DNA of 64,000 nucleotides from Phallusia mammillata (taxonomy: Eukaryota > Chordata > Ascidiacea > Phlebobranchia > Ascidiidae). The stretch covers positions 41,620 through 105,619 of the forward strand of contig QLIY01000023.1 of assembly GCA_003260075.1 (NCBI GenBank), written 5' to 3'. The notes under the pieces were generated by a model that was not told the DNA's origin, made no database searches, and saw only the letters and a list, made by a program, of their open reading frames with translations. Made by a program: the position numbers and the translations under genes. Positions 62,944 through 64,000 of this stretch are shown one piece after another (the stretch's first letter is position 1; the number at the start of each line of letters is the position of its first letter).

Positions 62944-64000
62944 CTACATTTAAATATGATACAAAAATCCCCCAGGCCTTACATTTCCACTAATAGATAC
63001 ACAGTTCCAATCCTTTTGATTCACGAACAGAATAAAAAATAATATAATAAAGCTTAAAACAACGTTTGTCCCAATCTATTACATTTCCTTGCCCTAATAT
63101 GCACAATTATACTTCGATTTTTATTTTCTTTGGTCCAACCCACCTTGGCTTTTGCTTTGCTCTTTGTGGCTTCCATCTCCCGTTGTAGACGGTCAGAGAG
63201 ACTCGCCATTTCGCGCAAGTGACGTGGAAGCAGTACGTCACGCACCAGCTTGTCGAGGGGCACGTCATCACCTGACGTCACCACCGCAGCGACGGCGTTC
63301 TTTTCTTTCTGTCGCATTTTGTTTGAAGCTTCAGCGTCCCTCTGCGACTTCAGTGCGACCATGTCCTCCTCAACGATTGCCTGGAAAAGGAACACTTTAT
63401 GAGTTGATTTTTTTTGAGCTCATGTCATGAAAAGTTTTTTTTAGAAATTAAAGATGCGCTAATACAGAAATCGTCCAGATCCAAGGATTTTCAACAGACG
63501 ATTTCAGTCACATATAAAGACATATTCTAGCTGACATATTGTTTCCTAATACAAGCCACTGAGAATTCTTTTAAGGAAACCATGCTTTAATGTAAACTAA
63601 ATAATGCTATTCTGACAAATGTAATATTTTAACCGACGCTTCAACGTCCTATATTCAGGTCGCCTTCATCAGGGTAATAACACTCCAAAATTTAGCTCAA
63701 ATAAAACAAAACAAAAAAGAGGCGAAAAGCAAACAGCGACACAATAAAAGCAAAGATAAGAAACGCAAGGGCTTTCAGTCAAAAGTCTTAAAGCAACTGC
63801 CTGTAGCAAGCAGAGACGTCCGTTTCAATGATGTGTCAAAAGATTGGTGAATGCTTGTGAATGTTATTGTGTTAAATATACACATGGGGATGACGAACAG
63901 AAGTCAATTTAACACCAGTAAACTAGAAAGTGCATCAAAGTTATGCAAATTTTGGCAAACCTGTTGTTTATCGGTGAGATGTTTCTCCTTGTTATCGCGT
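50112..64000 (-). CDS. Large coiled-coil protein with conserved-looking C-terminal module; 5' end outside window
   Basis: Fifteen minus-strand exons join in phase throughout: 63961-64000+, 63144-63380, 62326-62470, 61640-61800, 60867-61002, 60244-60464, 57671-57882, 56659-56818, 55976-56071, 55496-55618, 54864-55097, 53817-54011, 52036-52187, 51439-51605, 50112-50224. They encode at least 796 residues. The first half is charged heptad-like helix (QKEKNAVAAV, RLQREMEATKSKAKAK, KIQQLKSEKRKKEKK, RQRSKDELKKKLEERRRRK). Then comes an acidic Ser/Asp tract (DDSSDSSDSDEGES), followed by a compact mixed region (QFVVYRFGVFVARMLQN, NAFRQSFFYQRARRMLFVR, SVGDFVMVVIHCMAHIAV, YFLRAFYKALKASCEDMFF) and a short C-terminal coiled coil. 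No signal peptide or membrane segment is visible. A structural, cytoskeletal or ciliary role is possible by composition only. I do not recognise the family. Two introns use GC donors. Confidence 0.88.
50329..50585. repeat. ~122-bp direct repeat around a 10-base G run
   Basis: 'ttatacacaaagacgatgcc' to 'aacaaaatcaacata' stands on both sides of the run (50451-50460) in the last intron of the coiled-coil gene, with single-base differences. Confidence 0.85.
51439..51605 (-). CDS. Coiled-coil gene exon 14
   Basis: 167 nt after acceptor tttgaacag: RSPAPVNMPRRLTDARTVIR, then the heptad-like VAKLQERLDAVNHQLMKCVQ, ending AAA G|GTAACA. Confidence 0.86.
51904..51994. mobile_element. 91-bp hAT MITE, deletion derivative
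   Basis: Ends CAGGGGTGAATTTG and GGTTGTGCACCCCTG. Target duplication tgataaac (51896-51903) / tgatgaac (51995-52002), 7 of 8. Ends and the 'gcaggccaca' motif resemble the 1200-1598 element, so this is a very short member of that family. Confidence 0.72.
52036..52187 (-). CDS. Coiled-coil gene exon 13
   Basis: 152 nt after acceptor tttttgcgcag: SVQNRLAQYGKFRNDDTLRH, LVAKRVKPNTDDVFMANRLR, ending ER with AG|GTAAAC in phase 2. Confidence 0.85.
53817..54011 (-). CDS. Coiled-coil gene exon 12
   Basis: 195 nt after acceptor actttacag: ALKASCEDMFFSRARVASQS, a Ser/Gly/Ala loop, then LETKLHVLDDLIDVNVFTP and NFTKQ|GTATGT. Confidence 0.86.
54636..54675 (-). pseudogene. tRNA 3'-half-like fragment with Pol III-type terminator
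   Basis: On the minus strand, GTGGG TTCGAAT CCCAC (54671-54655) is a perfect T-arm, followed within about 15 bases by TTTTT. There is no D-arm or A box upstream and no matching 5' acceptor strand, so it is a tRNA relic or tRNA-derived SINE piece, not a working tRNA gene. Confidence 0.35.
54864..55097 (-). CDS. Coiled-coil gene exon 11
   Basis: 234 nt after acceptor taacatttag: TEEVTLLLANNLPANNYDRN, SFFYQRARRMLFVRADRL, VGDFVMVVIHCMAHIAVG, ending FYK|GTCAGT. The hydrophobic/aromatic pattern suggests a folded helical domain, not a coiled coil. Confidence 0.87.
55496..55618 (-). CDS. Coiled-coil gene exon 10, GC splice donor
   Basis: 123 nt after acceptor tttcgtgcag: DAQWMLQGELVPAEINQLTP, SQFVVYRFGVFVARMLQNVLE, ending GAG|GCAAGT, the consensus GC donor. 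Start of the compact C-terminal module. Confidence 0.83.
55726..55858. repeat. ~55-bp direct repeat around an 11-base G run
   Basis: 'ggatatctttaacaacaggc' to 'aacttgcaatata' appears before and after the run (55781-55791). An extra 'atctttatctttaacaaagg' stands in the right copy. Confidence 0.8.
55976..56071 (-). CDS. Coiled-coil gene exon 9
   Basis: 96 nt, phase 0 to 0, after acceptor ctttttctacag-like tract (cttttctacag): QLQEMEERLQVHLKPGD AKV ... TPFIDIQ|GTGCGT. End of the first coiled-coil region. Confidence 0.85.
56111..56600. repeat. ~120-200-bp direct repeat bounded by two G runs
   Basis: 'tatttggttgcaatttcttc' and 'tcgtttaaacgttttttttt' to 'cacaaaaccg' occur left of the run at 56381-56391 and again to its right, ending at a second run (56590-56600). 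The right copy holds about 70 extra bases ('aatgaattgaaaatatt...'). Confidence 0.8.
56659..56818 (-). CDS. Coiled-coil gene exon 8, acidic tract
   Basis: 160 nt after acceptor ttttgtcacag: SSRDDKDDSSDSSDSDEGES, then PTYAQTNIIAGIPMMAGAVP and AEWNTMLQNSDFFK|GTAAAC. The Ser/Asp run resembles casein-kinase-2-type acidic sites. It is partly duplicated at 57098-57224. Confidence 0.87.
57098..57224 (-). pseudogene. Partial second copy of exon 8 created at a G-run junction
   Basis: Repeats the first ~127 bp of exon 8 and its acceptor, but the 3' part (WNTMLQNSDFFK and donor) is missing because the copy ends at ten Gs (57088-57097). The flank up to 57475 also repeats 56819-57087. Probably the other haplotype, not a real extra exon. 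Confidence 0.8.
57671..57882 (-). CDS. Coiled-coil gene exon 7
   Basis: 212 nt after acceptor tttttattcag: ANLAAERQRSKDELKKKLEE ... MLLATQEVVR, ending GTC AG|GTGGAT. The most basic helix of the protein (EERRRRKQEE). Confidence 0.87.
57934..58274. repeat. Foldback element with two hammerhead-like cores in opposite orientation
   Basis: Arms of about 110 bp (57934-58043 and 58166-58274) are perfect inverted repeats. In the right arm, CTGATGA (58183-58189), a GGCA/TGCC hairpin (58191-58194 with 58203-58206) and GAAAC (58207-58211) follow the order of a hammerhead catalytic core; the left arm has the same on the minus strand. GAAACGT may pair with the later ACGTC, which would place a GUC cleavage triplet, but stem I is weak. 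It lies in the intron between coiled-coil exons 6 and 7. Confidence 0.6.
58590..58916. repeat. ~155-bp direct repeat around a 10-base G run
   Basis: 'cagcttcaacctctgaaacg' (allele 'ctctaaaacg') to 'ggctatttttgccata' on both sides of the run (58752-58761). Confidence 0.85.
59745..60116. repeat. ~178-bp direct repeat around a 10-base G run
   Basis: 'acagttatttgtccgtaaga' to 'aaaatacccgacccA' on both sides of the run (59923-59932), differing by scattered substitutions. Confidence 0.85.
60244..60464 (-). CDS. Coiled-coil gene exon 6
   Basis: 221 nt after acceptor tcgctgtag: ANKHIADEVDALTRELSDTS ... LTQDEKDKLLKEHHESVKKIE, ending GAG|GTAATA. The downstream intron (2.4 kb) holds the foldback repeat and two G-run duplications. 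Confidence 0.87.
60768..60786. repeat. 19-base G run
   Basis: In the intron after coiled-coil exon 5. No duplicated flanks recognised. Confidence 0.6.
60867..61002 (-). CDS. Coiled-coil gene exon 5
   Basis: 136 nt after acceptor gtctcatgcag: ALMHKYGEEAAFAADEARKF ... KIQQLKSEKRKKEKK, ending AAA G|GTGGCA. Confidence 0.87.
61083..61210. repeat. ~50-bp direct repeat around a 10-base G run
   Basis: 'tttttagtaagtttaggtta' to 'cgtatcttatctc' on both sides of the run (61137-61146). Confidence 0.8.
61640..61800 (-). CDS. Coiled-coil gene exon 4, GC splice donor
   Basis: 161 nt after acceptor tgttgtgcag: ELAEFDKETEVMIATAVKAA ... LADTMRSLNPEE. No GT donor fits. The frame ends at GAG|GCAAGA, a GC donor that gives phase 0 and matches the next exon. 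If the intron is not removed the frame reads GCA AGA TGA and stops at once. Confidence 0.78.
62326..62470 (-). CDS. Coiled-coil gene exon 3
   Basis: 145 nt after acceptor ttttcactcag: ASVERTEMRDNMLTQHEEQV ... KKKIEAKQEK, ending AAA G|GTAGGA (phase 1). Confidence 0.87.
62854..62942. repeat. 89-base G run (gap placeholder)
   Basis: Follows a T tract in the intron between coiled-coil exons 2 and 3. The phases of those exons still agree, so a coding exon of non-zero net phase is not hidden here, though a phase-neutral exon could be. Confidence 0.6.
63144..63380 (-). CDS. Coiled-coil gene exon 2
   Basis: 237 nt, phase 0 to 0: AIVEEDMVALKSQRDAEASN ... KSKAKAK, ending AAG|GTGGGT. It contains a non-helical break, VVTSGDDVPLDKLV, between two helical stretches. 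Confidence 0.85.
63631..63672 (-). ncRNA. Degenerate hammerhead-like motif
   Basis: Minus strand: CTGATGA (63672-63666), a hairpin CGACCT / AGGACG closing a gaatat loop (one mismatch), then TTGAAGCGTCGG in the place of CGAAACGTCGG. The layout matches the 39124-39195 motif. The damaged GAAAC box makes activity unlikely. Confidence 0.4.
63961..64000 (-). CDS. Coiled-coil gene, 3' end of first visible exon (partial)
   Basis: Reads RDNKEKHLTDKQQ and ends CAG|GTTTGC in phase 0. The exon runs past the right edge of the window. Confidence 0.75.

Overview
The window is animal genomic DNA: AT-rich, with multi-exon genes whose introns follow GT-AG or GC-AG rules, hAT and Harbinger-type non-autonomous transposons, and no operons or bacterial signals. 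The high allelic divergence, possible spliced-leader acceptor and GT31 expansion would fit an invertebrate deuterostome such as an ascidian. That is a guess; nothing here identifies the species.

Layout. (1) 1-16302 holds two tandem plus-strand genes for Golgi GT31-type beta-1,3-glycosyltransferases. The first (751-3742) lacks its N-terminal exons, which must lie left of the window. The second (8897-16302) is complete in content: a membrane anchor and stem in exons 1-2, catalytic domain in exons 3-4. Its exons 3 and 4 appear twice because a ~2.5-2.9 kb segment is duplicated around poly-G runs. (2) 16303-42537 is about 26 kb with no gene I can defend. It holds duplicated (probably allelic) segments, MITEs and weak isolated signals, including one possible signal-peptide exon at 29835. 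(3) 42538-43339 is a minus-strand gene with a TATA box and a probable signal peptide. It is broken by a 61-base poly-G run and its product is not recognised. (4) 43409-50111 is gene-poor. (5) 50112-64000 holds fifteen minus-strand exons in perfect phase that encode at least 796 residues of a coiled-coil protein with a compact, Cys-poor C-terminal helical module. Its 5' end lies right of the window.

Assembly. About 26 poly-G runs occur. Many are 10-12 bases long with a minimum of exactly 10, and six are long (19, 46, 61, 72, 89 and 96). Most short ones are bracketed by near-identical direct repeats. They look like gap placeholders between unmerged haplotype contigs, not biology. They create false glycine or proline tracts, break the second GT31 gene, and duplicate part of an exon of the coiled-coil gene.

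The most interesting biology is: a GC-AG intron in one GT31 paralogue where its neighbour has GT-AG; four loci with hammerhead-ribozyme-like cores (CTGATGA ... GAAAC), one of them a perfect foldback; nested hAT insertions with intact target duplications; and two unidentified proteins.
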